NCBI RefSeq assembly: GCF_004363305.1
Contig: NZ_SNZA01000003.1
Coordinates: forward strand, 434,001-498,000
From: Marinomonas communis
GTDB lineage: Bacteria > Pseudomonadota > Gammaproteobacteria > Pseudomonadales > Marinomonadaceae
DNA length: 64,000 nucleotides
Reading direction: 5' to 3'
Positions 34,908 to 43,693 of this stretch are shown here, piece after piece (position 1 is the stretch's first letter; every line of letters starts with the position of its first letter). Both the position numbers and the translations under genes were made by a program. The notes beneath the pieces are model-generated. The model searched no databases. It worked only from the letters and a program-made list of their open reading frames with translations, and was not told the origin of the DNA.

Positions 34908-37511
34908 ATGCGAATTGATCGATTAACCAGTAAGTTGCAAATTGCTCTATCAGATGCTCAGTCTGTGGCGCTAGGGCAGGATCACAATTACATTGAAGCC
35001 GTGCATTTGTTGATAGCGTTGCTTGATCAGCAGGGCGGTGGCGTACGACCTATTCTGCAGCAGTCTGGCGTGCAGATAACGAAGTTTCGTGAAGAGTTAA
35101 ATAAGATTCTAGAGCGTATGCCGAAAGTCTCTAATCATGATGGCAACGTACAAATGTCACCAGAATTGGGGAGATTGCTTAACTTAGCCGATAAAGAAGC
35201 GCAAAAGCGTAAGGATCAATACATTTCATCAGAACTGATCCTACTGGCAATGTTTGATGGTAAAGATGATGTGGCTAAGGCGCTCAAAGCAACGGGCGTT
35301 ACCAAAGCCGATATCGCTTCGGTCATCGATTCCATTCGTGGTGGTGATGCAGTCAACGACCCTAATGCTGAAGAGAACCGTCAGTCGTTAGACAAGTTTA
35401 CTGTGGACTTAACTGCTCGCGCTTCAGAAGGTCGTTTAGATCCTGTGATTGGTCGTGACGATGAGATCCGTCGTACGATCCAAGTATTGCAGCGTCGTCG
35501 CAAAAACAACCCTGTACTGATTGGTGAGCCCGGGGTGGGTAAAACTGCCATTGTTGAGGGTTTGGCGCAGCGCATCATTAATGGAGAGGTGCCCGAAGGT
35601 CTCAAGAATAAGCGTGTCTTGTCCCTAGACATGGGGGCCTTGATCGCGGGTGCAAAATACCGTGGTGAATTTGAAGAGCGTTTGAAAGGCGTTTTGAATG
35701 AATTGGCGAAGCAAGAGGGCCAGATCATTCTGTTTATTGATGAAATCCATACCATGGTAGGAGCTGGTAAATCAGAAGGCTCTATGGATGCAGGCAACAT
35801 GTTAAAGCCTGCTCTAGCTCGTGGTGAGCTTCATTGTGTGGGGGCAACCACATTGGATGAGTATCGCCAGTTTATTGAGAAAGATGCAGCGCTTGAGCGT
35901 CGTTTCCAGAAGGTGTTGGTAGAAGAGCCAAATGTGCTGGACTCCATCGCTATTTTGCGTGGCTTAAAAGAACGCTACGAAGTACACCACGGTGTTGATA
36001 TTACTGACTCGGCAATCATTGCTGCTGCAAAGCTGTCTCAGCGTTATATCACGGATCGCCAACTGCCAGATAAGGCAATTGACCTGATTGATGAAGCGGC
36101 CAGTCGCATTCGCATGGAAATGGACTCTAAACCAGAGGAGATGGATCGTCTAGAGCGTCGTTTGATTCAGCTTAAGATTGAACAAGAAGCCCTTAAGAAA
36201 GAAAAAGATAAAGCCTCAAAACAGCGTTTAGCTGAGCTTGAAGATGATATTGATGGTTTGGAAAAGCAATTCTCAGATCTGGAAGAAATTTGGAATGCTG
36301 AGAAGGCAGCCGTTCAAGGTGCACAAAAACTTAAAGAAGAGTTGGAAGGTGTGCGCCAAGAAATGGAGGAGGCGCGTCGACAAGGTAACTTGGCAAAAAT
36401 GTCTGAGTTGCAATACGGTGTCATTCCAATGTTAGAGGCAGAAATCGAAAAAGCGGCTCAGGCAGAAGAACACGAGGCGGAAACTCAGCTGCTGAAAAAC
36501 CGCGTGACAGAAGAAGAGATTGCCACTGTTGTGTCTCGCTGGACCGGTATTCCAGTCGATAAAATGCTCGAAGGTGAGCGCGATAAACTGCTGCGTATGG
36601 AAGATGCCTTGCATGAATCGGTGATTGGACAAGATGAAGCGGTGAACGCGGTTTCCAATGCGGTGCGTCGCTCGCGCTCAGGTTTGGCAGATCCAAATCG
36701 CCCCAATGGTTCTTTCTTATTCTTAGGTCCGACCGGTGTAGGTAAGACTGAGTTGTGTAAATCGTTGGCGAAGTTCTTGTTTGATACCGAGCAGGCAATG
36801 GTGCGTGTCGATATGTCTGAGTTTATGGAGAAGCACTCTGTTGCACGTTTGATTGGTGCGCCTCCAGGTTATGTTGGTTACGAAGAAGGTGGTTACTTAA
36901 CAGAGGCGGTGCGTCGTCGTCCATATTCAGTGTTGCTACTGGATGAAGTGGAGAAAGCGCATCCAGATGTCTTCAATATCTTATTACAGGTGTTGGATGA
37001 TGGTCGTTTAACGGATGGTCAGGGGCGTACGGTCGACTTCCGCAACACGGTTGTGGTGATGACCTCTAACCTAGGTTCTGACATGATTCAAGAATATCGT
37101 AGCAACGACGAATACGAAGCCATTAAGAACAAGGTGATGGAAGTGGTAGGGACGCATTTCCGTCCAGAGTTTATTAACCGTATCGACGAAACGGTGGTGT
37201 TCCACCCATTGATGCAATCGCAGATTAAAGGCATTGCTAAGATTCAGTTGGCGCATCTTAATGATCGTTTGGCTGAAATGGGGATGTCGATGAGTTTGAG
37301 TGATGCGGCCATGGAGCGCTTAGCTGAAGTGGGTTATGACCCAATTTATGGTGCGCGTCCATTAAAGCGTGCGATTCAGCAATGGATTGAAAACCCATTA
37401 GCGAACGAGCTGCTAGGCGGTAAGTTTGTTGCAGGGGACTTGATCAAAGTGGACGTCAACGAAGAAGGGATGACCTTTGAAGCGTTGCAGGAAACTTTGC
37501 AAGCATCGTAA
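34908..37511 (+). CDS. clpB: Disaggregase ClpB
   Basis: Hexameric AAA+ chaperone that with DnaK dissolves protein aggregates. The ATG at 34908 after GGAGG gives 867 residues. Upstream in-frame codons to 34884 are not needed. Domains in order are the N-domain (about 1-145), NBD1 with GEPGVGKT, the coiled-coil middle domain (about 400-530), and NBD2 with [11 protein letters not shown]2 is followed by a small C-domain. Both Walker B motifs ([16 protein letters not shown]) are intact. Confidence 0.98.
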   Translation: MRIDRLTSKLQIALSDAQSVALGQDHNYIEAVHLLIALLDQQGGGVRPILQQSGVQITKFREELNKILERMPKVSNHDGNVQMSPELGRLLNLADKEAQKRKDQYISSELILLAMFDGKDDVAKALKATGVTKADIASVIDSIRGGDAVNDPNAEENRQSLDKFTVDLTARASEGRLDPVIGRDDEIRRTIQVLQRRRKNNPVLIGEPGVGKTAIVEGLAQRIINGEVPEGLKNKRVLSLDMGALIAGAKYRGEFEERLKGVLNELAKQEGQIILFIDEIHTMVGAGKSEGSMDAGNMLKPALARGELHCVGATTLDEYRQFIEKDAALERRFQKVLVEEPNVLDSIAILRGLKERYEVHHGVDITDSAIIAAAKLSQRYITDRQLPDKAIDLIDEAASRIRMEMDSKPEEMDRLERRLIQLKIEQEALKKEKDKASKQRLAELEDDIDGLEKQFSDLEEIWNAEKAAVQGAQKLKEELEGVRQEMEEARRQGNLAKMSELQYGVIPMLEAEIEKAAQAEEHEAETQLLKNRVTEEEIATVVSRWTGIPVDKMLEGERDKLLRMEDALHESVIGQDEAVNAVSNAVRRSRSGLADPNRPNGSFLFLGPTGVGKTELCKSLAKFLFDTEQAMVRVDMSEFMEKHSVARLIGAPPGYVGYEEGGYLTEAVRRRPYSVLLLDEVEKAHPDVFNILLQVLDDGRLTDGQGRTVDFRNTVVVMTSNLGSDMIQEYRSNDEYEAIKNKVMEVVGTHFRPEFINRIDETVVFHPLMQSQIKGIAKIQLAHLNDRLAEMGMSMSLSDAAMERLAEVGYDPIYGARPLKRAIQQWIENPLANELLGGKFVAGDLIKVDVNEEGMTFEALQETLQAS

Positions 37512-37543
37512 GTAATTGATTTGAAAGTCCAACTGCTAGAAGT

Positions 37544-37577
37544 AAAAAAGCCTGCTTATTAAGCAGGCTTTTTTGTG
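37544..37577. terminator. Terminator, clpB / barrel protein
   Basis: AAAAAAGCCTGCTTA and TAAGCAGGCTTTTTT form a long stem with a minimal loop. Its outer arms are A- and T-rich, so it can work for both convergent genes. Confidence 0.9.
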
Positions 37578-37595
37578 TCTGCTTGGCTGTCTTAT

Positions 37596-38249
37596 TTAGA
37601 AGTCAGCAAAAACACCGATGAAAAAGCCATCAAACTCGATCTCGGAGTCAATGCTGCCTTCATCGATGTCGAAGTTAGCTGTGCGGTAACCGCCTTCTAC
37701 GCCAACAACAAACGGAGATTGGTATTTAATTTTAAAGGTTGTGTCGTTGATGCTGGAGTCGCCCACATCTAGAGTTTTGATCTCACCGCCAACCTGTAGT
37801 GGTAGGGTGGGAATCGTAAAGTAGGCTGATAGGTAACCAGTTGGTATTACAGCACTTTCAGATGCTCTAGAAGAGCCTACGCGAGCATCGATGTCTAGAT
37901 CACGTAGAGAGATACCTACATCAAGATCAAGCCATGCAAGGCCATCAAGGATCTCGTAATAAAGGGTGTAGTCAGTGCTGTCGATTTTGATATCAGCATC
38001 AGCGCTATAACCTTCCAGTGTCGAGCCTTGTAGACGTACATTAGGGATTAATGGTACTGGATGTTCGAAAGCGATACCGTAGTAAGTGTTGTCTTCGCCA
38101 TCGAAATCAACGTTACGCGTGGTGTTGTCGATACGGCCATCAAACGAGGCGTCAGGAGAGAATTGTCCTACCTCAGCAGTAAGACCAAGAACATCTGCTT
38201 GTGCAGCGCCTGCAAGAAGTAGAGTAGAGGCAATCAAAGCTTTCTTCAT
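37596..38249 (-). CDS. TIGR04219-type outer-membrane beta-barrel protein
   Basis: A 217-residue predicted outer-membrane barrel from the ATG 38249. The signal peptide of 18 residues ends AAQA. The mature part is all beta, with alternating hydrophobic strands and short acidic turns, and closes with FFIGVFADF, ending in an aromatic residue. The segment VLGLTAEVGQFSPDASFDG resembles the TIGR04219 family of marine gammaproteobacteria, whose role is unknown. It lies downstream of the tRNA array on the same strand. Confidence 0.8.
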   Translation of the reverse strand: MKKALIASTLLLAGAAQADVLGLTAEVGQFSPDASFDGRIDNTTRNVDFDGEDNTYYGIAFEHPVPLIPNVRLQGSTLEGYSADADIKIDSTDYTLYYEILDGLAWLDLDVGISLRDLDIDARVGSSRASESAVIPTGYLSAYFTIPTLPLQVGGEIKTLDVGDSSINDTTFKIKYQSPFVVGVEGGYRTANFDIDEGSIDSEIEFDGFFIGVFADF

Positions 38250-38345
38250 GAAAGTAGTCCCTATAGTGAGTTTGATTTTCACGGATTATAACTAAGTGTG
38301 AATTAAAAACTAAGGGAAGAGGAAAGAAAGTTATAATATTTTTGA

Positions 38346-38420
38346 TGGCTGGGGTAGCTGGATTCGAACCAACGCATGACGGGATCAAAACCCGTTGCCT
38401 TACCGCTTGGCTATACCCCA
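38346..38420 (-). tRNA. tRNA-Gln (UUG), copy 1
   Basis: A 75-base tRNA with encoded CCA. The anticodon loop reads TTTTGAT, giving UUG, and the acceptor TGGGGTA/TACCCCA closes on the usual U1-A72 pair of tRNA-Gln. It is the last gene of the array in transcription order and identical to the copies at 38533 and 38709. Confidence 0.97.
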
Positions 38421-38434
38421 ACTTATCAAAAAGC

Positions 38435-38511
38435 TGGTGGCTATGACTAGATTCGAACTAGTGACCCCATCATTATGAGTGATGTGCTCTAACCAACTGA
38501 GCTACATAGCC
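38435..38511 (-). tRNA. tRNA-Met (CAU, elongator), copy 1
   Basis: A 77-base tRNA with encoded CCA and anticodon loop CTCATAA. The acceptor stem GGCTATG/CATAGCC and the overall sequence match elongator tRNA-Met rather than initiator or the Ile-lysidine type. It is identical to the copy at 38620. Confidence 0.96.
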
Positions 38512-38532
38512 TTGTGCTGAAGTGTATTTTGA

Positions 38533-38607
38533 TGGCTGGGGTAGCTGGATTCGAACCAACGCATGACGGGATCAAAACCCGTTGCCTTACCGCTTGGCTA
38601 TACCCCA
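38533..38607 (-). tRNA. tRNA-Gln (UUG), copy 2
   Basis: Identical in all 75 bases to the flanking Gln copies, with encoded CCA. The bases just beyond its 3' end (ATCAAAA on the minus strand) match those beyond copy 1, which shows that the duplicated unit includes flanking sequence. Confidence 0.97.
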
Positions 38608-38619
38608 ATTCATCAAAAT

Positions 38620-38696
38620 TGGTGGCTATGACTAGATTCGAACTAGTGACCCCATCATTATGAGTGATGTGCTCTAACCAACTGAGCTACATAGCC
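38620..38696 (-). tRNA. tRNA-Met (CAU, elongator), copy 2
   Basis: Identical 77-base copy of the elongator tRNA-Met at 38435, with encoded CCA. It is separated from the adjoining Gln genes by 12 bases on each side. Confidence 0.96.
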
Positions 38697-38708
38697 TTTG
38701 CAAGAGAG

Positions 38709-38783
38709 TGGCTGGGGTAGCTGGATTCGAACCAACGCATGACGGGATCAAAACCCGTTGCCTTACCGCTTGGCTATACCCCA
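38709..38783 (-). tRNA. tRNA-Gln (UUG), copy 3, first in the array
   Basis: Promoter-proximal 75-base tRNA-Gln with encoded CCA. A leader of about 50 bases separates it from a near-consensus promoter at 38841-38869. Confidence 0.97.
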
Positions 38784-38840
38784 ACAATCTCGCAACACAG
38801 ACAGTTTTGAAACAATGCTTCGCTGTGTCTGTGGCGCGAT

Positions 38841-38869
38841 ATTATTCATATAACCCATTCATGGGTCAA
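38841..38869 (-). promoter_or_regulatory. Promoter of the tRNA array with GC-rich discriminator
   Basis: On the minus strand TTGACC and AATAAT are exactly 17 bases apart. They are followed by a GC-rich discriminator (ATCGCGCC), the pattern of stable-RNA promoters under stringent control. Confidence 0.7.
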
Positions 38870-38887
38870 GGTTTTTTTTGAAAAAAG

Positions 38888-39979
38888 TTAAACATTAAAA
38901 CGGAAGTGCATAACATCGCCATCTTTCACGATGTAGTCCTTACCTTCTAGGCGCCATTTGCCCGCTTCTTTTGCACCGTTCTCTCCTTTGTATTGAATAA
39001 AATCGTTGTAGGCAACGACTTCGGCACGGATAAAACCTTTTTCAAAGTCTGTATGGATCACGCCAGCGGCTTGAGGGCCTGTAGCGCCTTGTTTAACTGT
39101 CCATGCACGGACTTCTTTAACGCCTGCGGTGAAGTAAGTCTGAAGACCTAGTAGCTCGTAGCCTGCGCGAATCACGCGATCAAGGCCTGGCTCTTCCATG
39201 CCCATCTCGTCTAGGAATTCTTTCATTTCTTCGGCATCAAGCTCGGAAATTTCAGCTTCTAGCTGGTTACAGATCGGTACCACCATAGCGCCTTCGGCTT
39301 CAGCGATCTCACGTACAACGTCCAGGTGAGGATTGTTCTCGAAACCGTCTTCTGAAACGTTTGCGATGTACATGGTTGGCTTAGTGGTTAACAAGTGAAG
39401 CTGCTTAACCGCTTTCTTCTGATCGTCTGTTAGGTCCATTGAGCGAACTGGAAGGCCATCTTCTAGATGTGCTTTGATGCTTTCTAGAAACTCTTTATGT
39501 GCAATGGCTTCTTTATTGCCGCTCTTAGCGTTCTTGGCAGTACGCAGAATCTGCTTATCAATGGATTCGATGTCTGCAAAGATCAGCTCAAGGTTGATGA
39601 CCTCGATGTCTGCTTTTGGGTTTACTTGGTTGGCAACGTGGATAACATTGTCATCTTCGAAACAACGTACAACGTGTGCAATCGCATCTGTTTCACGGAT
39701 ATTAGCTAGGAATTTGTTTCCTAGGCCTTCACCTTTCGATGCGCCTTCAACAAGACCTGCGATATCAACGAATTCCATCGTCGTTGCTAATACGCGTTCT
39801 GGTTTTACGATTTCTGCTAGAGCGTCTAGACGAGGGTCAGGCATAGCCACTACACCAGCGTTTGGCTCAATAGTACAGAAAGGGAAGTTTTCAGCGCCGA
39901 TACCGGCTTTGGTTAGCGCATTGAACAGAGTTGATTTGCCGACGTTTGGTAAGCCGACGATACCGCAATTAAAGCCCAT
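38888..39979 (-). CDS. ychF: Ribosome-binding ATPase/GTPase YchF
   Basis: Obg-family nucleotide-binding protein that prefers ATP and binds ribosomes; it affects oxidative stress responses in E. coli. The 363 residues are full length. The P-loop is GLPNVGKST near residues 8-16, and a coiled-coil insert and a C-terminal TGS domain (about 275-363) follow. It lies downstream of pth, 24 bases away, as in most proteobacteria. Confidence 0.97.
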   Translation of the reverse strand: MGFNCGIVGLPNVGKSTLFNALTKAGIGAENFPFCTIEPNAGVVAMPDPRLDALAEIVKPERVLATTMEFVDIAGLVEGASKGEGLGNKFLANIRETDAIAHVVRCFEDDNVIHVANQVNPKADIEVINLELIFADIESIDKQILRTAKNAKSGNKEAIAHKEFLESIKAHLEDGLPVRSMDLTDDQKKAVKQLHLLTTKPTMYIANVSEDGFENNPHLDVVREIAEAEGAMVVPICNQLEAEISELDAEEMKEFLDEMGMEEPGLDRVIRAGYELLGLQTYFTAGVKEVRAWTVKQGATGPQAAGVIHTDFEKGFIRAEVVAYNDFIQYKGENGAKEAGKWRLEGKDYIVKDGDVMHFRFNV

Positions 39980-40003
39980 AAAGATTTCCTAAAGCTGGTA
40001 GTT

Positions 40004-40588
40004 TTATGCTTTGAAACTATGAAGATGGTTCATGACACTATTCCAATTGTCCGCGACAATGTCTTCGTGATAGCGCAATGACTCATCAATGGTTTGTTCG
40101 ATTTTTTGGTATTCATCGCTTGGGGCTTTTTTTAGTACGTAGCTTGCCACTTGGCTCGCATGCCCTGGATGACCAATACCAATGCGTACACGACCGAAGT
40201 CTCGGTTATTACCGAGTTTGCTGATGATATCTTTTAGACCATTATGGCCGCCGTGGCCACCGCTTTTCTTAAGCTTTACTGTGCCTGGTGCGATATCCAG
40301 CTCATCGTGGACGACTAGAACTTCTTGGGGAGAGATCTTATAGAATTGGCAAACGGCCTGAACGGCTTTGCCACTTAAATTCATATAGGTCGTAGGAATC
40401 AGCAGATAACATTCCTGCCCACCTATAAAAACTTTTCCGAATTGACCGAAAAATTTCTTTTCAGTTCGAAGAGAACACTGGCTCATACGAGCCAGTGCTT
40501 CTATCCATTGTGCGCCAGCATTGTGGCGGGTGTTTTCATATTCAGAACCTGGGTTACCCAGGCCAACGAGTAATCTAAAACCTGCCAC
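40004..40588 (-). CDS. pth: Peptidyl-tRNA hydrolase
   Basis: Releases tRNA from peptidyl-tRNA that has fallen off ribosomes. The 194 residues contain catalytic His22 in ENTRHNAGAQ, the Asn motifs in TYMNLSG, and VVHDELDIAPG. KKSGGHGGHNGLKD forms the flexible lid. It starts 16 bases after the rplY stop, within the prs-rplY-pth-ychF operon. Confidence 0.97.
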   Translation of the reverse strand: MAGFRLLVGLGNPGSEYENTRHNAGAQWIEALARMSQCSLRTEKKFFGQFGKVFIGGQECYLLIPTTYMNLSGKAVQAVCQFYKISPQEVLVVHDELDIAPGTVKLKKSGGHGGHNGLKDIISKLGNNRDFGRVRIGIGHPGHASQVASYVLKKAPSDEYQKIEQTIDESLRYHEDIVADNWNSVMNHLHSFKA

Positions 40589-40604
40589 AGACTTGCCTCA
40601 ATGA

Positions 40605-41183
40605 TTAACGCTTAGCTTTACCGATACGAGCGATAGGTTGGTTGTGGTCTTCGCCTTTAAGAAGAGCAACCAATTCAACGCCTTCTGGTAGTTGAGCGTC
40701 AGAAAGGTGGAAGATGTCACCTAGTTGACCTTTGATAACGTCAACTTCTAGTGCAGCTGGTAGGTCTTTTGGAAGACAACGAACTTCAGCAAGTTTCGCT
40801 TCAACTTGTAGACGACCACCTTGAGATTTAACACCTTCAGACTTCGCAGCGTTTACGAAGTTTAGAGGAACGCGAGTTACTAGTTTCGCAGCAGAATCAA
40901 CGCGTTGGAAATCGATGTGCATTACATCGCCAGACGCTGGGTGACGTTGTAGAGACTTAACGATTACTTCTTGCTCTGCGCCATCGATAGAAACTTTAAC
41001 TACGCTAGTTAGAAAAGCTGTGCTTTCAACTGCTTTCGCAACTTCGTTGCTTTTGAACGTTACAGAAACCGCGTCAGTGTTGCCACCGTATACTACAGCT
41101 GGAACAAGACCCGCGTGACGAAGGCGGCGGCTCGCACCTTTACCTTCTTCGTTACGTACAGAAGCGTTTAGTACTAGAGACAT
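40605..41183 (-). CDS. rplY: Ribosomal protein L25, long form (CTC)
   Basis: 5S rRNA-binding ribosomal protein of the CTC type. The 192 residues comprise an N-terminal L25 domain (about 1-95, with GKGASRRLRHAGLVPAVVYG) and a C-terminal TL5-like extension. E. coli has only the short form. Codon bias is strong. It lies between prs and pth, as in Pseudomonas. Confidence 0.96.
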   Translation of the reverse strand: MSLVLNASVRNEEGKGASRRLRHAGLVPAVVYGGNTDAVSVTFKSNEVAKAVESTAFLTSVVKVSIDGAEQEVIVKSLQRHPASGDVMHIDFQRVDSAAKLVTRVPLNFVNAAKSEGVKSQGGRLQVEAKLAEVRCLPKDLPAALEVDVIKGQLGDIFHLSDAQLPEGVELVALLKGEDHNQPIARIGKAKR

Positions 41184-41251
41184 TTTGAATATCCTAAAAT
41201 AAATTAAGTTTTGCCCAGAACTGCGACCCGTTCCGAGCGTTAATGTTTGGC

Positions 41252-42199
41252 TTAGGCCCCAAACATGGCACTAATTGACTCTTCGTTGCATACGCGACGA
41301 ACAGCCTCAGCCATAATGTCAGACATTGACAGTTGGCGGATTTGTGGGCAATTCTGTGCGGCTTGTGATAACGGAATCGTATCCGTCACTACCAATTCAT
41401 CCAGTACAGAATTGCTAATATTCTCAATCGCTTTGCCAGACAGTACTGGGTGAGTACAGTAAGCCAAAACTTTCGATGCACCGTGTTCTTTTAGTGCTTT
41501 CGCGGCAGCACATAAGGTACCGCCTGTGTCACACATATCATCTACCAGCACACAAGTTTTACCTTCAACATCACCGATTAGGTGCATGATTTGTGCTTCG
41601 TTAGCGCGTGGACGACGCTTATCGATGATCGCTAGGTCAGCATCATCTAATAACTTTGCAAAGGCGCGAGCACGAACCACACCACCTACATCAGGTGATA
41701 CAACGGTAATGTTCTCATGGCCTTGGCGTTGTAGATCGTCTAGCAACAATGGTGTCGCGTAAACGTTGTCTACTGGAATATCAAAAAAACCTTGGATCTG
41801 GTCAGCATGCAGGTCAACGGTGAGCACACGGTTGATGCCTACAGCAGAAATCATATCCGCCACTACTTTTGCAGTAATCGGTACACGAGCCGAACGTACA
41901 CGACGGTCTTGGCGTGCATAACCAAAGTACGGAATCACCGCTGTAACTCGGGTAGCCGACGCACGACGCAGCGCATCAGCCATTACAATCAGTTCCATTA
42001 GGTTGTCGTTGCTTGGAGCACAGGTTGATTGGATGATGAAAACGTCTTTACCACGAACGTTTTCGTTGATTTCAACTGTGATCTCACCGTCACTGAATTT
42101 CCCAACCGTTGCGTTGCCGATAGGAAGACCTAGACGGCGAACAACTCGACGAGCAAGTTCCGGGTTGGCATTACCGGTAAAAACCATCAACTTGGACAC
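41252..42199 (-). CDS. prs: Ribose-phosphate pyrophosphokinase
   Basis: Makes PRPP from ribose 5-phosphate and ATP for nucleotides, histidine and tryptophan. The 315 residues are full length. [22 protein letters not shown] and the PRPP-binding [13 protein letters not shown] are all intact. It follows ispE by 49 bases. In Pseudomonas a tRNA-Gln gene lies between the two; here that space is empty and tRNA-Gln genes are found beyond ychF. Confidence 0.98.
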   Translation of the reverse strand: MSKLMVFTGNANPELARRVVRRLGLPIGNATVGKFSDGEITVEINENVRGKDVFIIQSTCAPSNDNLMELIVMADALRRASATRVTAVIPYFGYARQDRRVRSARVPITAKVVADMISAVGINRVLTVDLHADQIQGFFDIPVDNVYATPLLLDDLQRQGHENITVVSPDVGGVVRARAFAKLLDDADLAIIDKRRPRANEAQIMHLIGDVEGKTCVLVDDMCDTGGTLCAAAKALKEHGASKVLAYCTHPVLSGKAIENISNSVLDELVVTDTIPLSQAAQNCPQIRQLSMSDIMAEAVRRVCNEESISAMFGA

Positions 42200-42248
42200 T
42201 GTGTATACCCTTTGTATTTATAGCGATGAAAAAGAGACTGGCGTTTAT

Positions 42249-43118
42249 TCAGCACTCAGTATGCTGAGATGCAATCCACTGGTTCAGTGCGTTGTGAGTG
42301 GGCGAGGTGTTACAACCTCGACAAACCCAAGCCTGCCATTTATCTGGTACAGCGGCTTTCACTCGGTTCGCTTCATCAATTGAGTCGAACGCTAAAAACA
42401 AACAAGCACCTGTGCCAGTTAGCTTTGCGTCGCCAAATTGTTGTAGCCAAAGAAACGCTTCATCCACTTCAGAATAAAGTCTTCTAACGACTTCGAGGCA
42501 ATCGTTATGCCCCTCCAGTTTCAAGGCGTGCGATATTCTGATGGCAGGGGTGTCTCTTGTCAAATATTTATCGGTAAAAATTTGACCAGTTGGTACTTCG
42601 CAATTTGGCTTTAACAGCAGGTAAAACGGGGTCTCAGGCTCAACTTTAGAGAGCTTCTCACCGATCCCTTCTGCGAATGCTGAATGCCCAAAAACAAAGA
42701 TAGGAACGTCCGCGCCAAGTTGCTTACCCAATGCGGCGAGTGTCTCTAAAGGTAAGTGGCATTGCCACAGCTGGTTCAAGGCAAGTAGTGTTGTGGCAGC
42801 GTTGCTACTACCACCGCCAATACCACCTCCCATAGGAAGGCATTTGTCGATTTCGATGTGAATGCCGGTGTTATTTGAGCGATAAGGTTCGAGTAGACGA
42901 GCTGCCTTAACAATTAGATTGTGTTCAAAAGGTACGCCAGGAATTTCAGGGGATAAACTGATTAAGCTATCGCTGTCTGTCACAGAAAAGTGCATGTGAT
43001 CAGCCACATCAATGAACTGAAACACCGTCTGCAATTCGTGATAACCATCCTCTCTTTGCCCTGTGATGTGCAAAAATAAGTTCAGTTTTGCTGGGGAGGG
43101 TAAGGCTAGCGACGTCAT
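42249..43118 (-). CDS. ispE: 4-diphosphocytidyl-2-C-methylerythritol kinase IspE
   Basis: GHMP kinase of the MEP isoprenoid pathway. The ATG at 43118 overlaps the lolB stop (ATGA) and gives 289 residues. PAKLNLFLHITGQREDGYH is the family N-terminus, and the ATP-binding glycine loop is PMGGGIGGGSSNAAT. The frame extends four codons further up, inside lolB, with a poorer start. Confidence 0.96.
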   Translation of the reverse strand: MTSLALPSPAKLNLFLHITGQREDGYHELQTVFQFIDVADHMHFSVTDSDSLISLSPEIPGVPFEHNLIVKAARLLEPYRSNNTGIHIEIDKCLPMGGGIGGGSSNAATTLLALNQLWQCHLPLETLAALGKQLGADVPIFVFGHSAFAEGIGEKLSKVEPETPFYLLLKPNCEVPTGQIFTDKYLTRDTPAIRISHALKLEGHNDCLEVVRRLYSEVDEAFLWLQQFGDAKLTGTGACLFLAFDSIDEANRVKAAVPDKWQAWVCRGCNTSPTHNALNQWIASQHTEC

Positions 43119-43693
43119 TGTACCGCCCAATCTGTGATAATTAGGTTAACACGGTATGGCGTATGCGTGACTTGCATCCGTTGTGGCAGTTTTAACGTAT
43201 CCACATTGGTGAACTCTTTATAGCTGATCGTCCAACCATCTTGAATGATTTGCTCTGGCGTACCGTCCTCTCGATATTCGATTTCAGCTGCAGTGTTTGG
43301 GGCAGCTAGACCACGTATCCAATACTGAACGTTAGTGACTGGAAAATGCCAACCAAGCTCATGGTAAAGAAGTGCTTCGGCACTGGGGCCAACTTGAACT
43401 TTATCCTCGTAGCTAAGTGTTGCCTCGCTGCCAGGTGTACCCTCCAAGCGTGTGGCACCTTGTCCAAAAGGGCCATAAATATTGAGCTCATAAAATTCTT
43501 TAGTATGCGACCAATTAAAATTGCCTGAGATTGCATCTGAGTCTGTGCGAATGCCAACACGACCTTCGGTTTGCCATGCTTGAATGTCTTCAACGGAGTC
43601 TGGAGTTGGGGCTGTAGGCATTTTGGGGGTCATGCTACAACCAGCCAAGATCGCTGATGTGACGACACCGGCAATGATGTGTTTAATGTTCAT
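43115..43693 (-). CDS. lolB: Outer-membrane lipoprotein receptor LolB
   Basis: Accepts lipoproteins from LolA and places them in the outer membrane. The 192 residues begin with a lipoprotein signal ending ILAGC (Cys19). The unclosed beta-barrel region includes WQTEGRVGIRTD and the leucine-containing loop. It overlaps the upstream TPR gene by four bases and ispE by four bases, so the three are translationally coupled. Confidence 0.93.
   Translation of the reverse strand: MNIKHIIAGVVTSAILAGCSMTPKMPTAPTPDSVEDIQAWQTEGRVGIRTDSDAISGNFNWSHTKEFYELNIYGPFGQGATRLEGTPGSEATLSYEDKVQVGPSAEALLYHELGWHFPVTNVQYWIRGLAAPNTAAEIEYREDGTPEQIIQDGWTISYKEFTNVDTLKLPQRMQVTHTPYRVNLIITDWAVQ

Noticed and set aside
36421-36798. 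125-codon frame antisense to clpB
   Set aside because: It is the mirror of a conserved coding region, with composition dictated by clpB codons and no start signals.
38346-38783. tRNA array as an integration site
   Set aside because: All five tRNAs are intact and the flanks are core genes. No integrase or partial 3' tRNA copy is present.
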